A stretch of 64,000 nucleotides of DNA, taken from contig JAVHKY010000013.1 of the NCBI GenBank assembly GCA_035079385.1, positions 5,208,001 to 5,272,000 of the forward strand, read 5' to 3'. This DNA is from Aspidiotus rigidus (Eukaryota; Arthropoda; Insecta; Hemiptera; Diaspididae). Shown piece by piece: positions 1 through 11,619 of this stretch. The notes beneath the pieces were generated by a model. It was not told the DNA's origin and did no database searches. It saw only the letters and a list, made by a program, of their open reading frames with translations. The translations under genes and the position numbers were made by a program. How positions within the stretch are numbered: the first letter of the stretch is position 1; each line of letters begins with the position of its first letter.

Positions 1-670
1 CTTCATATTTTCCATCTATGAGAAGGAAAATCAATAAATGCGAATAAAATAGTAGCGAAAACTAAACGTGTGTGTAAATACATGGAATGGTTGTCAAAAA
101 TGAAATTCTCACTCAACTATTTTACAATAAGAGTAAGTCAGTCGCATTAACACGTCAAGACGGTGTTTCATTATTTAGAGTGCCTACGTTTTACGTGTGG
201 AAATCATGCATAAGTCATGACCTTTGTGCTAAATTTCAAAATCATTTAAAAAAGTTTCCGTCATCACGTTTTCGTAAACCTCATATACAGTATTTTATAC
301 TTCGCTAGTCATTAAATGAGCGGAATGAAGAAGATAAGAAATTTTCCTCTTCGTTTGGAAAAAAAGGTTACGAATAGCATCAGCGTGACTTTCTAAAACT
401 CCATACCGAAAGTTAAATGTTTTATCTGGTGCTATAAATCTTTATATTCTTTTGAACGCGATCTTCGAGGAAGAGTGAGATTTCCTTAACGTAATATCTC
501 GCGAACCGTGAGGAAAATTGGCTTGATTCTAAAACACTATCGATGCACTTTCATCAAATTCTCAAAAATTAAAAATGCATTTGTATTGCTTCCGGTAGCA
601 TAGTAAAATGGGTGGACGGACAGAGACGAGTATTCTTGATTTTTTAAGAATATGACGAACAGAGGACCAT
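1..670. other. no gene seen
   Basis: AT-rich sequence with only short, unconvincing open frames. I see no repeat family shared with the rest of the window and no splice-bounded exon. Confidence 0.5.
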
Positions 671-674
671 CATC

Positions 675-1320
675 TTAGCATCTACTCGCCTCCAATCCAA
701 CGTTTACAGAAAATCCCTTGAAACCCATATGTACAACCTTCCCCCTTAGCATCTTCCTCGGCCCAAAATGCGTCTAGATCTCACAGACACGACAGAAAAT
801 TACTTCAAGAATACCCTCAGTACGCATTCTGCCTCTCTGACGGGTCTAAAACACCTAATAAAGCAGCTTACACATAATCAATTGACGGGGAAATATTTCT
901 AAAAAATACCTCTCCCACTCCCCTGAACATTACGCCGTTGATCAAGCCGCCGAACAAGCTACGTCCCTGAACCAAAAAACTCATAATTACCCTGTACCAT
1001 CCCTAGACTATAAAAATCATTACCGTTCACTCATCACCCAATCATGGAACTCACTTTGGCAAAATCAATCTAATAACAAACTCATTCGTATAAAAAAATC
1101 CCAGCCCTTGGTCATCCACCGTCAGAGACACAAGACGGGAAAAAGTGATTCTTTCCCTTCTTAGAATCGGCCTCACAAAATTACTCCAATCCTCACATTC
1201 TAAGCCCTCCATCTTGTCCCTACTGCAAACCAAACAATTCAACAGGCTCCTACTCTTGACTCCCATCTCTCCGTTCTTCCACAAATACACCCTCCTCCCT
1301 CACGCAAGCGCTTGAAAACA
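675..1320 (+). mobile_element. Jockey-like LINE relic, RNase H to C-terminal part
   Basis: Conceptual plus-strand translation, with several frame changes, gives the end of a non-LTR retrotransposon polyprotein. An RNase H-like start (YAFCLSDGSKTPNKAAY) is followed by a region with SLLRIGLTKLLQSS, resembling the conserved RLRIGHT-type segment after RNase H in Jockey/I-type LINEs. Stops and shifts make it a dead fragment. The same general family is seen at about 31.7-32.3 kb, which carries the part just before this one. Clade assignment is by motif only. Confidence 0.6.
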
Positions 1321-1324
1321 ACCA

Positions 1325-4279
1325 CAAAATTGTTTGTGGTACCCTACAATACTCACCACTAATCAACTGAGATCTTCATACACTAGGAGCAAAATCTATC
1401 AAGAGTTAGCACCTACAGATATATATACAAGATGGCGAAGCTTCAAAACCATTGCTATTGATTATTGTCTCGAAAAATGCCGACAAATAGCTCCCTCAAA
1501 AATACTGTCCAGAGAATTTCCAAAAAACTGGCCACTAAAAACAAGTGCCCTCGTGGTGGTTAGGTTTTGGCGGCTACCTCGCACGCGAGAGGTTCCACAT
1601 TCAAATTTTTACATTTTTTGTTGTTTCATAATCCTCCCCTCTCTTCAATTAGAACCATACTCGAAAATGTGTCTCTGTACAAGTTCATTAGAATTGACGA
1701 TATTCTTGTAATGCTGCAATTTTTCATGTATTTTAAAACAGCAAAATGAAACAAAAAACAACGATGCGGTGTTATACTGAGCAACGTCTACTCGAACCAA
1801 TCCAGCAATAAGCCATAACACCTTTATTTTCGTCGCTCGATTACTTCTGAACTGAATATTTTTTATTTTACCTCACGAACACTATTTACTATTGAAATAT
1901 TACCCAGCTATCGTTCTTGGATTAACCACAACGATCCTAAGGGTTGAAAACCAGCATTCCAATCTCATAATTATCTTAATCAACAGGTGGGTTTTCGCCA
2001 TTCTGTGGTTAGTCCGTGAAAATTGAACTCAACAAAAGTCGATCATCTTGTGATTACATTAAAATTTAATTGCTTCATGAATTCTGTTAATGGTTAGAAA
2101 AAGGCCTCCATTAGCTCAAAAGTTGAAATATTTGTAATTAGTTTTTGTATGTAGCAAATATATTACGTATTATACACAGTAGGCTTAGTGTACATACTGT
2201 TCACGTTGTCTGTGGGTAACTTCGATGAACATCGACCCTCTCTATTTGCTCGTCCTACATAGTGATTGATAACTCGACTTGTAATTCGATATAGCTTCCT
2301 TCTGCTTCAACAAACGGGTTAATTTCACTGTAAACAATAAATTTCTCCCATCTCTCTAATCTCAGTATTACAAAGTATACGAGTTCCGCAGTGAACGAGA
2401 AAACGCTGCAAATCGAAAAACCATAACCTTTATGTTTTTCATTTTATTAATGCGCTCGCGTTTGAGTGAACGAAGATTGTTTTCGATAAATTGTTTTGCG
2501 CCATATTCATTCAGTAAATAAAATGTTGAATGGACACTTTCCTAGCAACAGCGAGTGAACAATGTGCGAATCATTCTTCACTCTTTTCACTGTCACGAGG
2601 GCGTAATAGTGAAATTCAATTTTGATCGAATTAACATTTTATGGTTAGGTACTATCATCAAACGTTTTTCGCTTTCCGTTTTTTCGTGACGTTTTTTGTA
2701 AAGAGGAGCTCTAAAAATGCAGGACTTGGGTCAGAATCTGCGATACCGCTCGCCTTAGCCCCTTGAGCCCTTTTTCGGGAAGAGTACTCTTTTGAGCTAA
2801 GACGCGCACGATATCAAAAATATGTATCTAACGGGAATAATAACTGGATTTGTCGTCAATTAGACTTAACAGAGGCTCATTAGAATCTGTATTGAACGAA
2901 TAAACGCCATTTTTCTAGAAGTATTTCGTTGGAGCAGAACTATTCTAATTTTCATGACATGTTGAAGCTCCACTGCTGAATAAAGCTCTGTTGGCTGCTT
3001 GATCGACCCAGTTTAATTTTAGTGAAGATTTTAGTGGATTAAGAATGGTCAAGGTGCTCCCGAGAGCTTATCCAGCAAACTCTGTATTTTTTCTTATACA
3101 TATGTAAGAACGCACTCAATCTCGTAACCCCTTAATGTTGGTGTCGTAGCACCAAACTCGCATATGAAATACCGAGTTGCAGTATCTTAGGCAGCCGAGC
3201 GTCATATCGTCAGTGCTTAGGACTTTGCTACTTGTCGAGCACATGCAACATGCGACAAATTAGAAATATTATCCCAAATATATTTTGCCGGTCAGAATGT
3301 TGCGGCAGATTGTTTTCACTGGTTGTTTCAGGTCTTGTGATATCTTTTGTTGCATGCGTGTTGCAATTTAAACGCTAAGTAGAAAGGCCCTTATCGATTG
3401 AGCGTTTTGTTGTGTAAACAAATGACTATGATTGTGTCATATAGCGGCGTAGGACTGAGATCGCTCTACGGACCTCCCGAGTCTTCCAACGGACGAGCCC
3501 TCACGCCTCCTATACTGGTAGGATGTTGGTGGAAACAGCATATTTGGGAGTCAAGTCGTTGAACCTTTGACTTTGAGAGTGAAAGACCATTCTAACATTC
3601 TTCTCAAGTGGTGAGCTCCCCAAGGGAGAAGGAGGGATGTGAGAAAGCTTGTTTAGTGACGGTGACGTAGAACTATAGAATTTCGAGTTGCACATATAGT
3701 GAGCAGGCGAGGTAGCGCTGGTGCTTGTCGATTTAGTGTTTTTGCTGCTATATAGTGCATTCCAAATAATATCAACAAAATAGCGATTTATTTATGTGGA
3801 CAGCGGAGTAACAGTTTGATGATAGCGGGAATACTGACGTTTTCTTGCTGCCTACAAAAATGTGTCGCAATTTTCCTAACCTCATATGAGATACACTTTA
3901 CGTCTATCACCTAAGTTACTATCAGGCCTAATAATTATCGAGCCAAAAAAAATTTAAAGCCTTGCTCGGTCCAGGCCAAGTCGAATATTTGGTACGCCTA
4001 AATTGAGGGCTAGGGCAAAAAATTATGCGCAATGTCAGGCTTGGTGTGTATACAGCTATGTAGGAACAAGTCTATTTTTCTGATGGTTTTCCGTCCACTT
4101 TTATCTCGGGCATATTACCTGCTAGAACAATAATGCTTGTATTGGAAATCTATTAAAACATCTTATCGTTAAAACATAAAACCAATTATTACAGACTCGA
4201 ATACTAGAAGATTCATGGGAACCTACCCCGATACCTAATGAACGTGTAGAATAGTGAAGAAAAATACACGGTCACCTCA
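1325..4279. other. no gene seen
   Basis: About 3 kb downstream (3' side) of the small minus-strand gene. Open frames are short and lack protein character or splice context. I recognise no transposon end or tandem array here. Confidence 0.4.
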
Positions 4280-6499
4280 TTATTCTTCTAAATCTTTTTT
4301 AATCTCGTCTGGTTTCAATGATGCATCCAAGTTGCTAGTATAGATCATAAAATGATTTGTAACATTCCCTGTAGTTTGGTCTGTTATAATCTTTGCCAAT
4401 CTCATTGCATAATTGAATTTGGCAGCGTTGACAACAATTACCACGTTCATGTTTCGTTGTTTGGTTTCGTCAAACTTTATGATATATTGGGCACAGTCAT
4501 ACCATGTAGCAAGCCTTGTAGAGGTCTCTTGCATTTCCTGCCCGATTCCTTTCGTGGTAGCTTCGACTACTAAATCGCGATTGCACTCGAACCAATGTCC
4601 ATTTTTGTCACTGTTTGGTAGACAATCGTCACCTGTAATGTATCGACTTTCAAAGATGATGAAATAATTATTATACTATGCTACAAGTGGAATGGGATTA
4701 GACATTTCGGACTCATGGTTTTCCAATAGAGGGGTGCGGTGTCGGTACAGACATTAAAAATCTCGAGACTTTACTCGCTACGTTAATTCAGAGAGCCTAA
4801 GCTGATGACGACTTCTCAGGCAGCCATTATGAATGGTTATGACGTCATCAGCTTGGGCTCTCACTTCCCCATTCTTACTCTCTTCTATTCTCAGTATCAC
4901 TTACTATGCTGGTAAGCCTCCCTCCTAACTGTCTTCATTATACTAGGCCTAATAGATTATGCTCAAGTCTCCGTTATAATAGGCCTCCGGGTCACGGCTG
5001 ATGACATCATACTTACGGATTTCAGAATTGAGATACTCGTACTACCCCTTAGTTTCCATTATACTAGGCTTTACGGCGTACTGTACCATAGTAGGCTTAC
5101 TATCAGCCTTCATGAAACCAGGCCTGACCAAAGGCTAACATACAGCAGTATAAAAGCCTATTCTAAACCATTTATGGATTACAAGGTTTTGGGGAAATGG
5201 ATGGAACTTACAAATTTCAGAATCAGACTCGAGGTCACGGTTGATGACGTCATAGTTCATCATAAAGGAAGAGAATGGACAGAGTATACAGGATTATTAG
5301 GGGATAAGAACTCGCGGGAGGGTGTGACAGATTTTCTAGGGTTACTCTCTGGGGGTGTGAGAGGAAGCAACTCTCGGGGTGGTGTGATCTCGAAAATTCT
5401 GGAATCAGGAAACTTCAGGAAAGATATGAAATATGTCAAAACAATTGTTGATAACATGTTAAAGTAAAATATGTATAAACGAAAAAAACTTGCAACCTAC
5501 TTCGTTAGGTACTCGGGGTTGCCTTCACTAACTGTATTAATCGAGGCAAACGAGGAACCTGTTTCACGGGGTTTCTTTGTTTATACTGTTTCTAAATAGC
5601 GATCAAACTTTGTTCCTCATCACCTTGGGAGTTTGAGCTCGAAAGTCCTCCTTATCGGATACAGCTTAATATTATGTAGAAATTTTCCTGGTCCCTCTCC
5701 TATCATGTATAGCTTGGAGGTCGTGCCCGGCACGCGTCTTTTTATTTCAAATTAACCACTCATAAAACAGGTTCCTGTTAAGAAGAAGAAACAAGAATAA
5801 AGGAAGAAGAAAGAGTCCCCAAAAAATTATTTTGTATCCTTGCCGCGTCGCTCCTTTCCTGTCAATCACCAATAATTAATGAAGTCCGTTTGTATGGCAA
5901 CCGGGGACCCACGCAATAGCTCTCGTTCTTCCTGTTTAGGGTCATTAATTGAGTTTAGCTGAGGATATAATTTTGTATCCGACTTTGGTTGGTGTGAAAT
6001 AACAACCAATGAAAAGCATCAGATTCACCCTTCTCTGTTGTCTCCTTGCCCTTGACCAATTTAAGTAGACGAAAAAATTCCAACATATAAATTTTTTAAA
6101 TTATAACGTGAATCCATTGAGAAAGATGATGATAACTCAATCGACTCCCCTTCATTTCAAAATTGATAGCATGAAAAAGTGGTAATTCAATTCTAAGTGA
6201 CGGTTACGCATACTTAATGAGGTATACTCAGAAGGATATAACAATATTATTAATTTTACTAAACCGCCGAAATAATCGCTAGTAATATTCAGAGTACATA
6301 TATTCTTTCAGTGTGGTAATTCAGCTATAAAGGAAGATACTTTGCAAGCGTAGAACTTACTAAAAGACCCAATATCTTGGACCCTGCCGACAAAATGGAA
6401 TACATTCGTGACTGTACCAAACACGGCAGCGATTGAACTGACCACAAAGATTCCAAAAAATATTTTGTATACAACCGGTTTGAAAAGAAAAGTCGTCAT
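4280..6499 (-). CDS. two-exon gene, small membrane-anchored or secreted protein, function unknown
   Basis: Exon 1 is 6499-6361 and exon 2 is 4632-4280, giving 163 aa. Exon 1 starts at an ATG with an in-frame TAA 33 nt upstream and ends in phase 1 at a GTAAGT donor. Exon 2 follows a CAG acceptor and completes the split codon as Ser47, so the junction reads IGSF-S-DDCLPNSD. Residues about 10-38 are strongly hydrophobic (YKIFFGIFVVSSIAAVF), fitting an uncleaved signal anchor or signal peptide. The rest is hydrophilic with Cys50, Cys63 and Cys93 and a Lys/Glu-rich end. I recognise no domain. The 1.7-kb intron holds an R2 repeat and a MITE-1 copy. Exon 2 is better supported than exon 1, because its open frame begins at the acceptor and looks like ordinary protein. 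An extra exon between the two cannot be excluded. Confidence 0.55.
4740..5462 (-). repeat. R2 dispersed repeat, copy 1
   Basis: Read on the minus strand, this matches 20.28-21.12 kb and 46.75-47.34 kb block by block. Shared blocks include TGATTCTGAAATTTG, 'GTAATCCATAAATGGTTTAGA', repeated GGCC(C)AGTATAATGGAGGCT, TGACGTCATCAGC and a GAATAGAAGAGAGTAAG block. It lies inside the intron of the two-exon gene. The open frame at 5174-5467 (plus) is chance reading of this repeat. No transposase is present. Confidence 0.75.
4791..4862. repeat. imperfect palindrome at the end of R2 copy 1
   Basis: GAGAGCCTAAGCTGATGACG is matched about 30 nt later by its near-perfect inverse CGTCATCAGCTTGGGCTCTC, forming ~20-bp arms. 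The arms contain TGACGTCA-type sites. Confidence 0.7.
5545..5785. mobile_element. MITE-1 copy A
   Basis: The left end has GAGGAACCTGTTTCACGGGG (5552) and the right end has the inverse, CATAAAACAGGTTCCTGTTA (5761-5780). The interior has the family's CTCCTATCATGTATAGCTTGGAGGTC module. About 240 bp, non-coding, inside the intron of the two-exon gene. Confidence 0.65.
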
Positions 6500-8463
6500 C
6501 TCTTCAGTCAGCGAAAATAGAGTTCGTTATTGGAAACTTCGAAGCTGTAGTTTAAAAAAAAATAGGATGAATGTCGTTTCAGTCTCGAGAAACAGAGATC
6601 TATTAATTTAATCTTTTATGGGAAGAGGAGAAGAATTCCGATTAAAAATTAACTTCTCGGCTGATATAGTGGCGATGGCGTAGGACGGTTCTACTTTAAA
6701 TTCTCCTTCGAATTGTTTGAGCGCATTCGTATTCGTAAATTTTTCTGCTTTACTTTTTTTTACGGTAATTTCTCACACCGAAAATGTAAGTTAGTGTTTT
6801 TTACATCAAATTACCCATTGCGGAAAAACGTATTCAGCTTCAGAAGGGGAAAAAAGTACAATTTTATTGAGTTTACGTACCAAAAATGTTCTCAGAGACC
6901 TTTTTATTTTGCGAAAAAATGAGCAGGAAAAACGTTCTTTTTTTCTGTTCGCGGGAAACGATTTAAGGAATTACATTTTTATTTGTGGTGCCTCATTAAA
7001 ATAAGCAGTGAAAAATTATCGACGTCTCATCAAAGCCTCGTCAGCTCATTAAATTACCTTCCGTAGGTATCTTATTTAGAAAAAGTGAGCGTATATTGAT
7101 CGAAAATTTTGTTACCAGCCTTTTTGTAGAATTTTTTGCAAATAAGTTTCACGAACTTATGAAACTATCGGAGTCCAAATTCTTTTCCTGTCGAGTTATA
7201 CTCAGTCTACGTACACCTCACTTTCTTACTTATATTACAGTCAGGAAATAAGCTGAAGTATTAAAAGAGTAGCATGTAGAAACACGAATATATAAAATCG
7301 TCAATCATCGAAATTATAAAGTGCGTATCAAGGATTAAAATCGACAATCATAATCTTAGAGTGACACGTATTCGTAAAATATTCACAAAATAATCGTCTT
7401 CGGGAGGAAAAAAAGGAAATATTGGAGTGAAAAGAAAAAGGAAAAGTAAACGAGAAAATTCGAAGGAATTTGTATAAATTTTTGCTGTGGAAAGCTGTAC
7501 AATATTGTGGAAGATTCGAGCTTTATTTTCGAAGAAGTCAAAACGACTTGACTCAAGTGAACGTAACGATGATTATACAAATAGTACCCTAAAACTGTTT
7601 AAATTCGACCAGAAATCCTGAAAAATATCACATCTGTACTACGAGAACCACGTTTTGTTGTTAGAACTTATGCACACACGTTTGGGACTTGTACCAGCGT
7701 ACTATCAATCGTACGTGTCAAAATCAATTGGTGAACTTCTGTTGATGTTAAACATGGGTAAATATTAAAGTTGCCGAAAAACGGTGATGGGTGAATCTTC
7801 CTTGAATGAAATTTCGATTGTGAAGCTATATTTGAGACCTAACCGTATCGCGAATAAGCTTTGAAGAGGGTTTGGTTCTAACCCACTTAATTGAACAGCA
7901 ACTTGCAAAAGCCGGGCAACCGATGCATTGACCCGGTTGCTTTGTTTTTTACTAATTTACCAGAAACGGAGAATTTTTTAACAATTAACCTGAGCTGAAA
8001 TAACTCTGAATTAGTAAAGAGGAGGAGGGAGGGGGGGGGGAGGATAGACAAATAATTTAATAAATTGAATCAATACGTTCGTAGACGTTACGGCTGTATA
8101 TGGGAAGTATACTCGAATGAGTACAAGAAAACCGATAAGAAAAAGAGATTTGACTTGACAGTTATACGCGTGAAAGAATAGATTCCCTGAACCTCCACTT
8201 AAGAATACGGTTTTCGTGGAAGCGAAGTAAAGGTTGTTAATGAGAGCGGGCATTCACAAGGAATCATGTAATAAGGTAGTACGAAAAAACTTCTAGCCCG
8301 AGCGAGGATCAAACCTTCAACCACTTCTCGTTCCCATGATACTACGCTACCATAAGCCAAATTTCGATGTCATAATTAGCCTCCAGTTGGAAGTTCCATC
8401 TTGTGATAGAAAAGGTATACAAAGACCGCAAGTATATTAGGCTGTTGCAAATGCAAACTAAAG
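6500..8463. other. no gene seen; upstream of the two-exon gene
   Basis: Should hold the promoter of the minus-strand two-exon gene, but I cannot fix a TATA box or start site. A purine tract with a G run lies near 8020-8042. I see no exon. Confidence 0.4.
8285..8345 (-). repeat. possible tRNA-derived SINE fragment
   Basis: The minus strand has GGTAGCGTAGTATCATGGG (A-box-like) and then GGTTTGATCC (B-box-like) followed by CGCTCGGGCTAG. A similar B-box and tail (GGTTCGATTTC, CGCTTGGGCTAG) occurs at 8938-8970 on the plus strand, on the other side of the hAT MITE. It is not a foldable tRNA as far as I can judge. Confidence 0.3.
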
Positions 8464-8777
8464 CAGGCATAGGCAACCTATTCCATGACTAGCGGGCCAC
8501 ATTCCAGCTACTGAGAAGTCATGCGATTACACGTTTATACTACTCGAGTTAAAACATGAAATGAGTCAATGAATTCATAAAACTCAATTTTTCACCATCT
8601 GAAATATTCACTGCGTGAACCTGTCTATTAGTATCTTAGTACGATTCCCATGAGTTGTAATTCAGCTCGAAAGTGTCATAAAATTTTTTTTTCTCGTTTT
8701 AATTTGCTCTCCGCGGGCCACAAAGATGCTCATTGCGGGTTGAATATAGCTCGTGGGCCGCAGGTTGCCTATGCCTG
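8464..8777. mobile_element. hAT-type MITE
   Basis: Perfect 16-bp terminal inverted repeats, CAGGCATAGGCAACCT at the left and AGGTTGCCTATGCCTG at the right. Subterminal GCGGGCCAC and GTGGGCCGC fit hAT-family ends, which often begin CAGG and carry a GCGGGCC block. The 314-bp interior is non-coding. The flanking 8-mers (AACTAAAG / GATTAGAG) are only partly alike, so the target duplication is decayed or misplaced. Confidence 0.85.
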
Positions 8778-8984
8778 GATTAGAGGAGAGAACCGCCCAT
8801 GTCCAAATGAGAGGGGTTGATGATTGAAGGATGTTAATAAGTACAGGTGTTCACAATGAATCATATAGATATAAGGAAGGAAGAGGAAATTTGACGAAGA
8901 AAATCGCGCTTGTCATGATGAGGAGAGGTCATGGCGCGGGTTCGATTTCCGCTTGGGCTAGGACACGGCCGTCTTCAATTAACA

Positions 8985-11130
8985 GACCGGAGTACTTTTG
9001 GCAAGGTCGTGCAAGAGGGCAAGTGTTACACTCGAAAAACACGTAATATTTGCGAACATTGTAATTACCACGCGTCCCCTGTCTTGACTTTTTTTTTTCG
9101 GATGTTTATAACTCGCTTCGTCGTTCATCAATCTTAACGAGACCGAGCTCAAAAAGTCGAGAATCGTTTACTCTTTCGAGTTATTCATTTACTTTCCCTC
9201 TGAAATTGAATGCTATGTTCGCAAATTAGCGATCACAAAGTTTTTCGAGGTGTTTTCCAGAAGAGCGTACATAAACATTGCCCTCTTAAACAGCGTTGTT
9301 AATTTTCAGTTATCCGACCTGTCAATTGAAAACGGCCGTGGCTAGGACATTCTTTCGTCATATTTTAAGCCTCTATAAGAAGAGGAGTAATAAAATAAGA
9401 ACGAAAATATGAAAGAAGCAAATCTTGAGATACTCTCAAGTGTCAGAACTCAATCTCAGAAATTTTCACTTGTTAAACTCGTCTGGAAGTCACTCCTTGA
9501 AATTTTTAATTCCACTTCGTACTCTTCCTGTCAAATTGTTTCAATTCAAAAGTCCTATTGAGACAAATACTCGCCAATGGATGAAGTAAGGACCTCTCTT
9601 TTCTGTGTGATCTATAAGTATCGTAGAATTCATAGACCCAGCTGTGAGGAGTTTTACGGAAGTTTTTCGGAATCGATTCACTCATCATCGTTGTACAACT
9701 TTCGATTATCAATGTTCTGTAAGGTCGTTCTTTATGAAGTTATACTGAATGTTTTGAGTGAACATTTTCAAAATACCTTTTCAGATCAATTCCGAACAAA
9801 ACGTCGCTTATGGAACAGAATGAAAATTTTAGAAATTCTTGATAATTTGAATACAAAATGAGAAGAGAAAGCAGTGATAATATTTACATCACTCTTCTGT
9901 TGTTGATTTGATGGAATAATATTTATACAATAAATGCAATAAAAAGTGTTTCAACAACCTGATTTGTTTTTCTTACCTCGTTGTTGTCAGTATGAGGGTA
10001 AGAAGGGGCGTCAGTTTATAACGTACGTTCGAAACTCTTGTGTACAGCAAAAATATAGGACGAGTATGAAACACTCGAACACACGTCAAGGTTAAGATGG
10101 ACTGTATCATATTTTTGCCTTTTCTTTTCTGAGCTAGGTGTCATAACCGTTATATTTTGAACACGATCTAAGTTTTTTACAGCTAGACCTTCGACCAGAC
10201 CTCTCGAGGGTCATCTTATGAATTTATTATTCTTTTAGTCAAAATTTTTCCTTATCGTAATTGATGGTCCTTCTCAAAAAATTTCGATTTCGAGGATATT
10301 CGAGTTCATTCTTCTCTTTATTAATAAATAAATTTTTTCTAATTCATGTTACTGTCAGGATCAACAAAAATTACGAGGAAAAAGAAAGACCCAACTCGTA
10401 TTAATTATTATATACCTAATTGTAGCTCTGCAAATTTTTCATACATCGTCTTCAAACAGAAGCCAGTTTTTGTATCCATCAACTAAAATTTGGTTCAAAG
10501 AAGGTGTGGGGAATTTTTTACAATTGAATTTGAATCACTCGAATTGATTTGTCGAATGTACAAAAAATTCCGGGTATTACCGTCTAGTGCAATGATGAAA
10601 GCCGCGATATCCCTCTGGCTACGAATATTTTCAAGTCCAACGAGAATTTTTCTAATCTTGCTCGAAATTCTCATACACATAAGTTCCTCAAACAGACTAG
10701 CGAATTTCTTCCTCTGCTTTTGAGTCGAGATTTTTGAAAATGATCTTTCTGTAGACGACAGCCACCTCATTCCCTGCTTTTAGGCCGAGATTTTTACAAA
10801 ATCCTTCTTTTGTAGCGGTCTGAGCCAGAAATTTTTTCAAGCCCATCCTTCATAATAAGTATAAGTATTCGAAGATCGAAAATTTCTTTAGATCTCTACA
10901 TTGGATATAAAAGTCCTTCATTAAAAAACATTGAATCATGTGTAAGTCCTTGGGCGTTTGCAAAGAAATACAATGTAAAAATATGTATGTGTATCAATCT
11001 CGATTATATCGATATTATCAAGTCGCTCATATCTATACATCAATATCAATCATATCGATATATCCACTGGGATTATATCGGTACATTGATCTTGAATGTA
11101 TCAAAATATCGATTCTATTCTCGGCTGCTG
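8985..11130. other. no convincing gene; one weak ORF on the minus strand
   Basis: The only protein-like frame is 10770-10495 (minus, 91 aa). It has a mixed charged/hydrophobic sequence and a TAA shortly upstream of its ATG. Its upstream part contains a diverged ~60-bp direct repeat (CTCGACTCAAAAGCAG / CTCGGCCTAAAAGCAG). There is no domain and no splice support. The rest is AT-rich without recognised elements. Confidence 0.35.
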
Positions 11131-11139
11131 TAGTAAGTT

Positions 11140-11610
11140 AAGGATTCATTATAGCTATACTATAACCTCGTATAAGTTTGGTATACAATATTTTAGGCTA
11201 ACTAGCTTTTGGGAGCTCTTTCACTCCGCTCATTCGCCCGCCTTCCTAGTCCGGCATAAGGCTAGTATGTATATTAGGCCTATATAATGAAGACTGAACC
11301 TACTATAATAGTTCAGTTTAGGCGTGGTTAGTGTAATCCTAGTATGCTGTATATTAAACCCAGTATAATGAAGGCTAAAGGTCAAATTTTTCAAGTCCCT
11401 ACTATAGGTCAAGGTCACTGATCACATTATGAAGCGTCGCGTTACGTCACACAGATTACAGAATGACCCCTAGCCCATTTTCTAAGGAGGCTAGTTAGTA
11501 TAGACCTTAATAAAGGCTACAAGTCGGGATTTTTCCCTAGTCCCCAAAGTAGGTCAAGGCCATTGATGACCTCATAAAACATCGCGTGACGCAGATTTTA
11601 GACTGATCCC
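11140..11610 (+). repeat. R2-related repeat fragment with internal duplication
   Basis: Carries R2-like pieces (AGGCCTATATAATGAAGACT, CCCAGTATAATGAAGGCTAA). It then has two copies of a ~190-bp block: AAGTCCCTACTATAGGTCAAGG..GCGTCGCGTTACGTCAC..GACTGATCCCCAGCCC at about 11393-11480 and 11545-11610. Confidence 0.6.
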
Positions 11611-11619
11611 CAGCCCAAA

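Noticed and set aside
4352..4667. Plus-strand frames over the two-exon gene
   Set aside because: Antisense readings of exon 2; composition is not protein-like.
5174..5467. 97-codon frame on the plus strand
   Set aside because: It lies entirely in R2 copy 1 read backwards; other R2 copies do not keep it.
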